A stretch of 64,000 nt of DNA from Streptomyces hyderabadensis (GTDB lineage: Bacteria; Actinomycetota; Actinomycetes; Streptomycetales; Streptomycetaceae). The notes beneath the pieces were generated by a model. The model did not search any database. It was not told where the DNA came from and saw nothing but the letters and a program-made list of their open reading frames with translations. The position numbers and the translations under genes are program-made. The stretch's first letter is position 1, and every line of letters begins with the position of its first letter. The stretch spans positions 1 to 64,000 of the forward strand of contig NZ_JAIOJZ010000026.1 in the NCBI RefSeq assembly GCF_020404845.1, written 5' to 3'. Shown here one piece after another: positions 9,396 through 18,285 of this stretch.

Positions 9396-9447
9396 GTCAC
9401 AGGGGTGAGCCCCGGAGGAGACGTCCTCCGGGGCTCACCCCTGTGAC
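9396..9447. terminator. Perfect 24-bp bidirectional terminator stem
   Basis: 9396-9419 and 9424-9447 are exact reverse complements with only a 4-nt GACG loop. It lies between the stops of two convergent genes (14 nt after one, 19 nt from the other). There is no T tract, as is common for Streptomyces hairpin terminators. Confidence 0.85.
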
Positions 9448-9465
9448 ACCGCCGTGTCGGCGGGA

Positions 9466-12400
9466 TCAGACCTCGCGGGCCTGCTCCAGCATCCGGTCCA
9501 CGACCCGGGCCGCGGCGTGGCCGTCGTCGAGATCGCAGAACAGCTCATGGAAGCGCTGGTAGCGGTCCGCGTAGTCGGCGGAGACCTTGTCGATGTCGCA
9601 CAGGGCGCTGACCAGCTCTTCCGACGTCCGGATCAGCGGGCCCGGCGCGTCCTTCTCGAAGTCGAAGTAGAAGCCGCGCAGCTTGTCCCGGTAGTGCTCC
9701 AGGTCGTACGTGAAGAACAGCATGGGGCGCTTCAGGTGCGCGTAGTCGAACATCACCGACGAGTAGTCCGTCACCATCACGTCGGCGATCAGGTACAGAT
9801 CCGCGATGTCGGGGTACTCCGAGACGTCGTGGACGAAGCCGTTGCCCGAGCCGGGGATGCTGTCCACGACGTTGGAGTGCCGGCGGATCAGCAGCACGTG
9901 GTCGTCACCGAGCCGTGCGCGGGCGTCTTCCACGTCGAGGCGGAGATCGAACTTGAACTGCCCCCGCCGGTGCGACAGGTCGTCCCGCCACGTCGGTGCG
10001 TAGAGGATCACCCGCTTGTCCGACGGCAGACCGAGGCGCTCCTTGATCTCCTTGGCCCGCTGGGCGAGATCGGGCGCGTAGAGGTAGTCGTTGCGCGGGT
10101 AGCCGGTCTCGATGATCTTCCCGTCGAATCCCATGGCGCGCTTGAGGATCGGCGTGCTGAAGCGGTTGGAGGACACCAGCATCGTCCAGTTGCGGGCCTC
10201 CTGGATGAGCCGCTCGTGGTACTGGGGGTCGAACTTCGGCGCCTCGATGTCCAGGCCGATCTTCTTGAGCATGGTTCCGTGCCACGTCTGCACGATCACC
10301 TGGCCGGGACGGCGCTCCATCCAGTGCGGCAGGTGGGCGTTGGTGACGATGTAGCGGCAGCGGGCCAGGGCCTCGTACCACTCCGTGCTCCAGAACCGGA
10401 CCTTCTGCGCCGTGTCGGGCAGGTCCACCTGACCGTCCCGGACCAGCCACAGGTACTCGAGGTCGGCGCCCCGGCGCAGCAGCTCCTCGTGCATGGCGCG
10501 CGGGGAGTCCGAGTACTGCTTGCCGTTGTAGCTGATGAACAGCACCGCGTCGCGCAGCGGCTTGCTCCGGCCCGCCTCGTACACGTCCCTGCGCAGCCGC
10601 TCCTGGCGGTAGGCACCACGCTCCAGAATGGACAGGTCGGACGGGCAGTGCAGCTGCGGGAAGTCGTGCCAGCGGGCCTCGAACTCGTACTCCCGGTCCT
10701 TGGCGGCGCCGCGCACGGGGAACTTGTCCACGGCCAGCCGGTCGATGACGAACGGCACGTCCTCACCGTCGGCGAGGCGCAGGAAGAAGTTCCAGCGTCC
10801 GCTCTTGAGAGGCAGCGTCCCGTTGGGGCCGGACATGGTCGCCGGGGTGAACTCGGCGCGGAACGACCCGTCCGGCGAGGCGTGCAGGGGCACGGTCTTC
10901 TCGTCGAACCGGTCCCGGGCCTTGACCACGAATGCCGCACCGTCGATGTCGGCGAGGGTCGTGCCGTGCACGACGTAACGGTCCCCGGCCCACTGCACAT
11001 CGGTGATCTTCGCCTGCAGCGGACGGCCGGAGAACTTGAGATAGCCGTTGTGTCCCGAGACCAGGGCGATCTCGTTGCGGTCGGCGCCCTCGGCGAGGGA
11101 TGCCGGCAGCCGCACCTGGCGGTCCGCCAGGCCCTCGCGGGAGACGGTAGAGAAGCGGCGCTCGCTTCCGTCGGGGGACACCGCCACCAGCTGCGTGCTC
11201 CAGTTGCGGCGCGAGGCCGCCGCGGGGTTGGCACCGCCGGCGGCGTTCTCCTCCTTCACGACGTCCTGGTGCTCGGGCAGCAGCGCGATGTCGCGCATGG
11301 GCACCCGCACCGTGAACGGCGTGTGCGCACCGGTGGCCGCGCTGAGGACGACGGGGTAGTGCAGCCGCTCGCCGCTCTTGCGGTTGGTGACGCGCAGCAG
11401 GACGTTCTCGCCCGCGTCGAGGGGTACGCGTATCTCACCGTCGATCTCGATGTCCGTGCCGATGGCGCGGTGGTCGGTGATCAGCGCGCGGACCCGCTCG
11501 ATGGTGAGCCGCAGCGCACCCTTCTCCGGCGTGGGCAGCAGACGGTAGTTGTCGTCCAGCCACTGGTACGGGGGGTGGTTGGCACGCGTCGGTCCCTTCA
11601 CCTGGACCGAGCGCTTGCGGACGAGCCCCGCGGTGGTGATGCCGATGCCGACGCGCCAGGTGCCCTCTTCCCACTGAGAGCCTCTGCGCAGCTTGGCCGG
11701 ATCGAGATCGACCTCCCAGCCCGACCAGTCGAAGTTGGTGTGCCGCCGGCCGGACAGCGACGTGGCTTCCGGGACATGGGTGTTGCGCAGCGGAAGCACG
11801 GTCATCCTGCGGGAGCCGTCCTTCTTCAGCACGAGGATCTTGACCGCGCTGCGCTTGTGCGACTGGTCGATCTGGCTGATCCAGGCGTGCCCGGCCAGGT
11901 GCAGCTTGCCGTTGTCCCAGCGCAGGTCCTGGAGCGGCGCCTGCAGTTTGAGGTCGGGGTCGATGCGGCGGGCCTTCTTCGGCAGGTGGGCGGAGGCCGA
12001 CTCCAGGACCGGGTAGGTGACGTACTTGCGGATGAACCCGTCGATCTCCACCGGGTCGCCGCGCCGCTCCGCCCTGAGCATGTCCACGATCTCGTCCACC
12101 GCGTGCTTGCGGACGAGCAGCCACTTGATGCGGGCGGCCGTCGGCAGGTCCATGACTACCTGGGGGTCGACCTGGTCCAGGTACTTGTTGATGACCCGCA
12201 GGAATTCGGCGCGGAACTCCTCGTCGCCGTCCGGCAGGACGTTCAGGAAGATCCGCAGGTCGCCGGTGAGGGCGGTGCGGTCGTAGGCGCGCTTCAGCTC
12301 GGCGCTCACCTCACCCGGCTGGGAGGCGAAGAAGCGGCTGACCGACTCCACGGCCGCGGCACGGTCCCGCACGGCCTTCGGCTCGGTCCGGCGCTGGGTG

Positions 12401-13059
12401 ATGGACGGCGCGGCCTCGCCTTCCCGCAGCCGCCAGTAGTACGTGGGCTCGCTGATGATGTCCACGCCTTCGGCGAGGAACTGCGCCGGGAGGATCACCG
12501 GGACGTCCTCGTAGAGCACGCCCTCGGGGAAGGAGAGCCCGTGCTTCTCCCAGAACGAGCGGCGGAACACCTTGTTGCAGGCTATTCGGTCCGTCAGCAG
12601 TTTCCGGTTCCGCGAGACGTGGGTCCCCTTGACCGCGCCGCCCGCGAGGATCCGGTGCATGGGCGACTGCCAGATCTTGGTGCTGTTGATGTGCTGGACA
12701 TTGCCCGTGACGAAGTCCGAACCGCTCTCGTCGAGGCTGTCCACCATGAGCCGGTAGGCGTTCGGAGGGATCATGTCATCGCTGTCCACGAAAGCGATGT
12801 ACTCGGACTCGGGCGCCAGCCGCGTCAGTCCGGTGTTCCGCGCGGCACCCAGCCCCGCGTTCTCCTTGCGGATGAGCTTGAAACGCGGGTCGCGGGCCTG
12901 GTAATCCGCCGCGATCGAGGCCGAGCTGTCCGGCGAACCGTCGTCCACCATCAGGACTTCGAGGTCGCGGAAGGTCTGCGCCGCCAAGGAGTCCAGACAG
13001 GCGGGGAGGTACTGCTCCACGTTGTAGATGGGGACGATGACACTGAGCCGAGGGGCCAT
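9466..13059 (-). CDS. Bifunctional GT2 glycosyltransferase / CDP-glycerol glycerophosphotransferase
   Basis: 1197 residues. Residues ~1-230 are a family 2 glycosyltransferase (SVIVPIYNVEQYL, VDDGSPDSS, FVDSDDM). The middle (~350-800) is a long beta-rich region of unknown family. The C-terminal ~370 residues are a TagF/TagB-type Glyphos_transf domain (ISYNGKQYSDSPRA, QTWHGTMLKKIG, TGYPRNDYLY, YAPTWRDD, MVTDYSSVMFDY), which in teichoic acid synthesis transfers glycerophosphate (or ribitol phosphate) from a CDP donor. One protein could therefore add alternating sugar and polyol-phosphate units. AAAGGAG lies 12 nt before the ATG. The upstream fusion gene ends 23 nt earlier on the same strand, so the two are an operon. 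Confidence 0.88.
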   Translation of the reverse strand: MAPRLSVIVPIYNVEQYLPACLDSLAAQTFRDLEVLMVDDGSPDSSASIAADYQARDPRFKLIRKENAGLGAARNTGLTRLAPESEYIAFVDSDDMIPPNAYRLMVDSLDESGSDFVTGNVQHINSTKIWQSPMHRILAGGAVKGTHVSRNRKLLTDRIACNKVFRRSFWEKHGLSFPEGVLYEDVPVILPAQFLAEGVDIISEPTYYWRLREGEAAPSITQRRTEPKAVRDRAAAVESVSRFFASQPGEVSAELKRAYDRTALTGDLRIFLNVLPDGDEEFRAEFLRVINKYLDQVDPQVVMDLPTAARIKWLLVRKHAVDEIVDMLRAERRGDPVEIDGFIRKYVTYPVLESASAHLPKKARRIDPDLKLQAPLQDLRWDNGKLHLAGHAWISQIDQSHKRSAVKILVLKKDGSRRMTVLPLRNTHVPEATSLSGRRHTNFDWSGWEVDLDPAKLRRGSQWEEGTWRVGIGITTAGLVRKRSVQVKGPTRANHPPYQWLDDNYRLLPTPEKGALRLTIERVRALITDHRAIGTDIEIDGEIRVPLDAGENVLLRVTNRKSGERLHYPVVLSAATGAHTPFTVRVPMRDIALLPEHQDVVKEENAAGGANPAAASRRNWSTQLVAVSPDGSERRFSTVSREGLADRQVRLPASLAEGADRNEIALVSGHNGYLKFSGRPLQAKITDVQWAGDRYVVHGTTLADIDGAAFVVKARDRFDEKTVPLHASPDGSFRAEFTPATMSGPNGTLPLKSGRWNFFLRLADGEDVPFVIDRLAVDKFPVRGAAKDREYEFEARWHDFPQLHCPSDLSILERGAYRQERLRRDVYEAGRSKPLRDAVLFISYNGKQYSDSPRAMHEELLRRGADLEYLWLVRDGQVDLPDTAQKVRFWSTEWYEALARCRYIVTNAHLPHWMERRPGQVIVQTWHGTMLKKIGLDIEAPKFDPQYHERLIQEARNWTMLVSSNRFSTPILKRAMGFDGKIIETGYPRNDYLYAPDLAQRAKEIKERLGLPSDKRVILYAPTWRDDLSHRRGQFKFDLRLDVEDARARLGDDHVLLIRRHSNVVDSIPGSGNGFVHDVSEYPDIADLYLIADVMVTDYSSVMFDYAHLKRPMLFFTYDLEHYRDKLRGFYFDFEKDAPGPLIRTSEELVSALCDIDKVSADYADRYQRFHELFCDLDDGHAAARVVDRMLEQAREV

Positions 13060-13082
13060 GGCTTGGTGATCTCCTTTCGGGG

Positions 13083-15314
13083 TCAGGCCCGCTCGACCAG
13101 TTCGAGCGCCTGGGCAGGGGTCGGGGCATGGTGGCGTTCGTCGAACGGGACGATGGGCGGCAGGCTCGTTTCACCGAGGAAGACGCGTCGCACCACCCGT
13201 TCGGCTGCGTGTCCGTCGTCGAATTCGCAGAAACGCCGGCGGAAGGTGTCCCGGCGCTCGGTCGTCTCCGGGCTGTCGTACGCGCCGGAGGCGAGCAGTT
13301 GCAGCAGCTCCGTCTGCCTGGTGGCCACCGCACCGGGCGGTTCCTGGAGCAGGTCGAAGTAGGTGCCGCGCACCGCCGAGTAGACGTCCCAGTCGGGGAC
13401 GTAGCTGATGATCGGGCGGTCCAGGACGGCGTAGTCGAACATCGCCGAGGAGTAGTCCGTGATCAGGGCGTCGGCCGCGAGGTACAGCTCCTCGACCCGG
13501 GGGTGGCCGGAGACGTCGACGATGCGGCCGGTGCGGCGCAGTTCGTTCACGTGCGGGGAGTTGCCGTAGAAGTAGTGGCCGCGCACCAGCAGGGTCACGT
13601 CGGGCCCCAGTTCGCGGGCGAACCTGCCCAGGTCCAGGGGCGGGGTGAAGCCCGGCTGGTACTCGCGGTGCGTCGGCATGTACAGGAACGCCTTGGTGCC
13701 GTCGGCCAGGCCGAGCGCGGCGCGGGCCGCGCGCACCTCCTCGGAGCCGGCGTTGACGAGGACGTCGTTGCGCGGGTAGCCGGTCTCCAGCGTGGTGTAC
13801 GAGCAGGGGTAGACCCGCTCCCAGATCACGGTCGAGAAATGGTTGGCGCTGATGCTGTAGTCCCAGCGGTCGCACCGCTCAAGGAGCTTCGCGAAGTCCA
13901 TGTCGGTGGAGGCCGGGAACTTCTGCTGGTCCAGGCCCATGGTCTTCAGCGGGGTGCCGTGGTGGGTCTGCAGATGGACCTGGCCCTCCCGCTTCACCAC
14001 GGAGTCCGCGAAGTTCACGTTGTTCACCAGGTACTTGGCGCGGGCCACGGCCGCCCAGTACTCGCGCGAGCCCACCCGCACGACCCGCACGCCCTTGGGT
14101 ACCTGGCCCGCGTTCTCCGCGCGGACCGCCCACACACGGCGCATGTGCGGAGCCAGCCGGGCCAGTTCGGCGTCGATGGCGGCAGGGTTGCAGGAGACGC
14201 TGCGGCTCCAGTAGGCGGAGAACAGCACCAGGTTGTCGTCCAGCGGCAGCCTGAGCTGGGACTGGTAGAAGGCGCCCATCGCGCCGCGCTTGGACCGGTT
14301 GATCGCGGTGCGGGCACGGCTCTTGACCCGCTGGCGGACCTTCACGGCCGTCAGGGCGCTGACCATGGTCGTGTACGCGTCGCGCTCCAGCATCCCGTAC
14401 TTGCGGCCGCGGCCCCCGGCCGGCCGGGTGAAGCCCTTGGGCAGGCGGGCGCGGTAGTCCCTGGAGGCACGGTGGAAGAACTCCGCCCGCGCGTCCTGCG
14501 GCAGGCGGCCCGGCCGCTCCAGGACGGTCAGGTAGTGGTCCACCATCTTGCGGAACAACGGGCCGCGCCACTCGGCCAGTTCCTCGTGCGCGTCGAGGTA
14601 GTCGAACACTCGCTGGTACTGGTCGAAGACGTCGAAGTGCTTGCGGCTGACCGTCTTGAGGATGTTGCCGCCCTCGCGGCGCTGCCGGTAGCGCACACAG
14701 ACCCGGTCCAGCAGGGCGATCCGCTCGGCGCTGATCAGGGAGCAGAACGTCCAGGGGGCGTCCTCGTAGTACCCGGGCGGGAAGGTGAGTCCGGTCCGGG
14801 TGACGAAGTCGCGCCGGTAGGCCTTGTTCCAGACGATCTGCAGCAGGTCGAGCAACTGGGGGCGCTCGGCCAGGGAGAAGACGTCCGGGCCCTCCTCCTT
14901 GAGCAGGTCGGCCCGCAGATTCGGGCGCACCCTGCCGTCCCAGTAGGTACGCACGTAGTCGAAGATGAGGATCTCGGGATTGTCCGTCGCCTCGAGCCGG
15001 TTGCAAATGGCCGACAAGGCACCGTCGGACAACGTGTCGTCACTGTCCAGGAACAACACGTAGTCACCCGTGGCCTTTTCCAGCCCCGCGTTGCGCGCAC
15101 GCCCCAGGCCCACGTTTTCCGTGAGGTGAATCACATGAATCCGGGTGTCCCGTTTCGCGTACTCGTCGAGAATTGCCCCTGACCCGTCCGGCGAGCAGTC
15201 GTCGACCGCGATGATCTCGAAGTCCGTGCAGTCCTGCCCGAGTACGGAGTCAAGGCACTCGGGTAGATAGCCCTGCACCTTGTACACGGGGACAACGAGA
15301 GAGAGCTTGGGCAT
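13083..15314 (-). CDS. Second GT2 / CDP-glycerol glycerophosphotransferase fusion
   Basis: 743 residues. An N-terminal family 2 glycosyltransferase (LSLVVPVYKVQGYL, AVDDCSPDGS, FLDSDDTL) is joined to a C-terminal Glyphos_transf domain (~370-730) with HHGTPLKTMG, TGYPRNDVLV, YMPTHREY and LITDYSSAMFDY. It lacks the large middle module of the downstream fusion, so the two probably differ in acceptor. The ATG at 15314 is chosen because the GT2 fold starts MPKLSLVVPVYK; the frame continues open for 49 codons upstream without support. It is the first gene of a two-gene minus-strand operon. Lipid-linked wall teichoic acid-type polymer synthesis is the expected role (inference from family). Confidence 0.86.
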   Translation of the reverse strand: MPKLSLVVPVYKVQGYLPECLDSVLGQDCTDFEIIAVDDCSPDGSGAILDEYAKRDTRIHVIHLTENVGLGRARNAGLEKATGDYVLFLDSDDTLSDGALSAICNRLEATDNPEILIFDYVRTYWDGRVRPNLRADLLKEEGPDVFSLAERPQLLDLLQIVWNKAYRRDFVTRTGLTFPPGYYEDAPWTFCSLISAERIALLDRVCVRYRQRREGGNILKTVSRKHFDVFDQYQRVFDYLDAHEELAEWRGPLFRKMVDHYLTVLERPGRLPQDARAEFFHRASRDYRARLPKGFTRPAGGRGRKYGMLERDAYTTMVSALTAVKVRQRVKSRARTAINRSKRGAMGAFYQSQLRLPLDDNLVLFSAYWSRSVSCNPAAIDAELARLAPHMRRVWAVRAENAGQVPKGVRVVRVGSREYWAAVARAKYLVNNVNFADSVVKREGQVHLQTHHGTPLKTMGLDQQKFPASTDMDFAKLLERCDRWDYSISANHFSTVIWERVYPCSYTTLETGYPRNDVLVNAGSEEVRAARAALGLADGTKAFLYMPTHREYQPGFTPPLDLGRFARELGPDVTLLVRGHYFYGNSPHVNELRRTGRIVDVSGHPRVEELYLAADALITDYSSAMFDYAVLDRPIISYVPDWDVYSAVRGTYFDLLQEPPGAVATRQTELLQLLASGAYDSPETTERRDTFRRRFCEFDDGHAAERVVRRVFLGETSLPPIVPFDERHHAPTPAQALELVERA

Positions 15315-15669
15315 CCTTACAACCTGTTCCGAGAACCGACCACGGGACCGCGGGCTGGGGCCGGTCGCACTCCGGGCGTCGTTGGGGCCGTGAGCCGCCG
15401 TGGGGCCTGGAGTGCGCCGCCGCATCAGCGTAAAGGATTCACGCGGAGTTTCCGCTGGCACGGTAGTCGGCCCGTCTGTGTGCTGTCACCGCGGGAAATG
15501 CCCGGAGCGAGACGCCCGAATCCATGGTTGTGAAGTAACTGGAGAACTTCCTCACATTCGCCTTGCTTGTCCCCTACCTTGGCTTCTGTCGGTTTCTGCG
15601 CCATGTGCCCGACTCGAATTTCCGGCACGCGGGGACGAGCCGGCCCCCGGTGCCGAAGACCTGGGAGAC
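15315..15669. other. Intergenic region upstream of the polymer operon
   Basis: About 355 bases with no convincing gene. It has locally lower GC (around 15530-15600) and should hold the promoter of the minus-strand fusion operon; TACCGT- and TACGCT-like hexamers are present on the minus strand but lack a recognisable -35. Nothing else is supported. Confidence 0.4.
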
Positions 15670-15906
15670 ATGAGGACGAGCTGGCTGGTCACGGGCGGAG
15701 CCCGGTACATCGGAGCGCATGCGGTGCGCGCCCTGGCCGCCGGAGGTGAACGCGTGGTCGGGTGCGACGACCTGTCGACCGGCAGCGCCGACCGCGTGCC
15801 CGACGGGGCGGCGCTGGTCGTCGGCAGCGTGCTGGACCGGGCGGCGCTGGAGGGCGCGATTCGTGACCATGCTGTGACAGGTGTGGTGCACATCGCAGCC
15901 CGCGCC
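15670..15906 (+). pseudogene. galE: galE relic: N-terminal ~79 residues of a UDP-glucose 4-epimerase
   Basis: A GGGAG site and ATG at 15670 open a clear Rossmann-fold epimerase start: SWLVTGGARYIGAHAV, CDDLSTGSADRVPDG, GSVLDR, GVVHIAARA. Homology ends abruptly near 15906, where a GalE would continue with another ~240 residues including the catalytic YxxxK; none are present. The remaining frame runs antisense into the next gene. The dinucleotide motif is itself altered (GGARYIG where the family has GGAGYIG). I read it as a decaying remnant, possibly of a sugar-supply gene once belonging to this polymer locus. Confidence 0.8.
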
Positions 15907-15940
15907 GCGCCCCGCGCTACTTGTACGTCGCGGGCGCGGC
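15904..15940. terminator. Hairpin at the 3' end of the TagB-like gene
   Basis: 15904-15916 pairs with 15929-15940 (12 bp, one bulged C; 12-nt loop). It lies 20 nt past the minus-strand stop at 15960 and immediately after the galE relic, so it likely terminates transcription of the minus-strand gene. Confidence 0.6.
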
Positions 15941-15959
15941 CACCCCGAGCCCGGCCGGA

Positions 15960-18086
15960 TCAGGCCCCGGCGCGGGGCCTGCCGCGGCTGTCCTCGGGCA
16001 GCGGCGCGGGCTGCTGCCGCGGGCCGGGGACGGGCAGCTCCGCGGCGACCCGCTCCGCCATCCTGGCCCGGTGCCGCACCGCGGCCGCGCACAGGTCCCG
16101 CACCGCGGCGGCGAAGCGCTCCTGGGACGCCGGTTCGGCCGGGCCCAGCAGCCGCAGGGCCAACGCGGCACGCTCCCCGGCCAGTTCGTCCCGCTCCGGA
16201 TGGCGCACCGCCGTCAGCAGGGCCGGCACCCCGGACGCGTCCGGAGCCAGCACGGTCGCCGCCGCCACCGTCGGGAAGGACTTGCGGAACACGTCCTCGG
16301 CCAGCGTGCTGGTGTTGGCGACCGCGTACGGCTTGCCGCTCGCCAGGAAGTCGCTGATCACGCTCGACACATCGCTGATCAGCAGGTCGGCCCGGTTGAA
16401 GCAGGCGTACAGCGCGGGCCGGGCGTCCGTGACGACCTGGTGCTCCCACTCGGGCAGCGACGCCCAGTACGCCTCCTCCCACGCGTCCTGGGCCCGCCGT
16501 ACCGCCGCCGCCCGCCCGGGTTCCGGGTCCGGCTGCCGCAGCATCCGCTCCGCCTGGTCCGCCGCCGGGCGGAAACCGGCCGCGGTGAGCCGGTCCAGCT
16601 CCGCCGCCCGCCGGGCCAGGCCGGCGGCCGCCGACGCGTCGGGGCGGGGCCCGCCCCGGGCCCGGTTCGCCGTCCGCACCAGCTCGCGGATGCGCAGATC
16701 GGCGGCCCGGGCCCGCGGGTCCACCGACCCGGTCAGCGGATGCGGCTTGTACAGCAGCCGTACGCCCGGGTCGGCGAGCAGTGCCCGCACCAGGTTCTCC
16801 CCGGCCTCGACCACCGAGGTGTTGCCCGGGTTGCCGTCCCAGCCCTCCCAGGTCGGCGCGTACAGGACGGTCGTGAACGCCCCGGGCGCGGGCGGCCCCG
16901 CGTACGGCCGTACGGCGTCCAGCTGCGGGCGGCCGATCTCCACCACGTCCTTGTCCTCGACGCCGACCTCCGCCAGCGCGTACCGCTCGCGCGCCGCCGG
17001 GCCCGCCACCCACACCTCGTCGTAGGCCTTCGCGTACGGGTTGCAGGAGGACAGCTTGTCGCTCTCGCCGTGGTTGACGAAGGCGTGCTTGATGGTCGGG
17101 ATCCGCAGGACCTGGGAGGTCTTCCCGGAGTTGGAGGGGTGGAGGAGGACACGGAGCGTCGAGTGCTCCAGGCGCATCAGCGTCGACACCTTGGGCAGGC
17201 ACACCACCGGGATGTCGGTCGCCGCGATCCGCTGCACCATGTGCCGCTCCCGCAGCACGATCACCGGCCGCCCGTCCAGCCGCGCCAGCGGCTCCAGCCA
17301 CATGTTCGCCTGGTACGCCGAGGACGCCCCGCCCGAGAAGTAGAGGCCGACGGTGGGCCGGTACCGGGTCAGCCACGCCTCGAACCAGTCGAGCACCTCC
17401 TGCTCGCCCGCGGGCCGGCGCCCCGGCAGCAGCCGCAGCAGCAGCGCGCCCAGACCCGTCAGCGCCAGCGCCAGGGACAGCGCGAGCCCGCCCGCCCCGT
17501 ACACCGGCGCGTCGGTCGCCGCCGTCGCCAGCAGCCCGGCCGTCGCGGGCAGCCCGAAGACCGCCAGCCGGTGCCCGGGGCGGCGCAGCAGCACCGGGGG
17601 CGCCGGGGACAGCCGCAGCGCCGAGGCGTCGATGTTCCGAGTCACCACGGGCAGCGTCCGGGTGCGCCGGACCAGGACGGAGACCGCCTGGATCGCCCAG
17701 TGCAGCGCGTAGAAGACGAGCAGCCCGGCGACCAGCGGCGCGTACGCCCCCTCGCGGTGCTGCTCGCCCAGGCGCAGCAGGCCCACCACCAGCAGCAGGT
17801 CGCGCAGCACGTGACGGACGGTGACGTCGGCGTGCGACTTGGCGAACAGCGACACCATGCCCCGCTGCCACCGGTACAGCACCCCCTCGGCGGCCAGCGA
17901 GGCGGCACTCGCCGCGAGCAGCAGCGGCACGTGCGGCAGCAGTGCGCCGAGGGCCTGGGCGGCGAAGGCGGTCGCCAGCCCGCCCAGGACGAGCAGCTTC
18001 ACGGCGGTCCGCCGCCCGGGCGGGCGGGGGAGACGGCGGCGGGGCAGGGGTAGGGGCACTGCGGTCGCTCCAGGCTCGTCGCGCAT
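15960..18086 (-). CDS. Polytopic membrane protein with TagB/TagF-like glycerophosphotransferase domain
   Basis: 708 residues. The first ~250 residues contain several hydrophobic segments (about 28-50, 53-68, 90-106, 117-140, 175-215), then a cytosolic Glyphos_transf domain: VGLYFSGGASSAYQANMW, HPSNSGKTSQ, FVNHGESDKLSS, YAPTWEGWDG, LLYKPHPLTG and DLLISDVSSVISDFL. TagB-like enzymes put the first glycerophosphate on a lipid-linked disaccharide; the built-in membrane anchor fits that place (inference). No clear Shine-Dalgarno precedes the ATG at 18086; the GTG at 18062 is an alternative. It is divergent from proB and faces the galE relic. Confidence 0.82.
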   Translation of the reverse strand: MRDEPGATAVPLPLPRRRLPRPPGRRTAVKLLVLGGLATAFAAQALGALLPHVPLLLAASAASLAAEGVLYRWQRGMVSLFAKSHADVTVRHVLRDLLLVVGLLRLGEQHREGAYAPLVAGLLVFYALHWAIQAVSVLVRRTRTLPVVTRNIDASALRLSPAPPVLLRRPGHRLAVFGLPATAGLLATAATDAPVYGAGGLALSLALALTGLGALLLRLLPGRRPAGEQEVLDWFEAWLTRYRPTVGLYFSGGASSAYQANMWLEPLARLDGRPVIVLRERHMVQRIAATDIPVVCLPKVSTLMRLEHSTLRVLLHPSNSGKTSQVLRIPTIKHAFVNHGESDKLSSCNPYAKAYDEVWVAGPAARERYALAEVGVEDKDVVEIGRPQLDAVRPYAGPPAPGAFTTVLYAPTWEGWDGNPGNTSVVEAGENLVRALLADPGVRLLYKPHPLTGSVDPRARAADLRIRELVRTANRARGGPRPDASAAAGLARRAAELDRLTAAGFRPAADQAERMLRQPDPEPGRAAAVRRAQDAWEEAYWASLPEWEHQVVTDARPALYACFNRADLLISDVSSVISDFLASGKPYAVANTSTLAEDVFRKSFPTVAAATVLAPDASGVPALLTAVRHPERDELAGERAALALRLLGPAEPASQERFAAAVRDLCAAAVRHRARMAERVAAELPVPGPRQQPAPLPEDSRGRPRAGA

Positions 18087-18227
18087 CGGACAACCGGGTT
18101 AACGCCCGGTGACCGCCGGACGACACGCGCGTGTTGCCCACCGGGCCCCGCACGGCTCGGAGCCGACCGGGGTCCGAGTGCTCCGTCCGCAGCGTGAACT
18201 CCGGTGCGGCGTGCGTTCGCCTTCGCG

Positions 18228-18233
18228 TAGATT
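18228..18233 (+). promoter_or_regulatory. -10-like element for proB
   Basis: TAGATT at 18228-18233 in the 199-nt divergent region, about 25-55 nt before the candidate GTG starts of proB. No good -35 is visible. Confidence 0.4.
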
Positions 18234-18285
18234 GCCTGGCGAGCGCAGGGATCGGCGCGTGTCGACGGGAGAGGCGGACGGGGCC

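Noticed and set aside
9454..13362. A 1302-codon open frame on the plus strand opposite the large fusion gene, and similar long frames elsewhere (for example 15574-19512 and 20369-22348 on the minus strand)
   Set aside because: They are antisense shadows produced by GC-rich third positions. The opposite strand encodes recognisable domains, ribosome sites and family motifs; the shadows have none.
7361..18086. Secondary-metabolite gene cluster
   Set aside because: There are glycosyl- and glycerophospho-transferases but no PKS, NRPS, terpene or tailoring genes; the domains point to cell-wall polymer synthesis.
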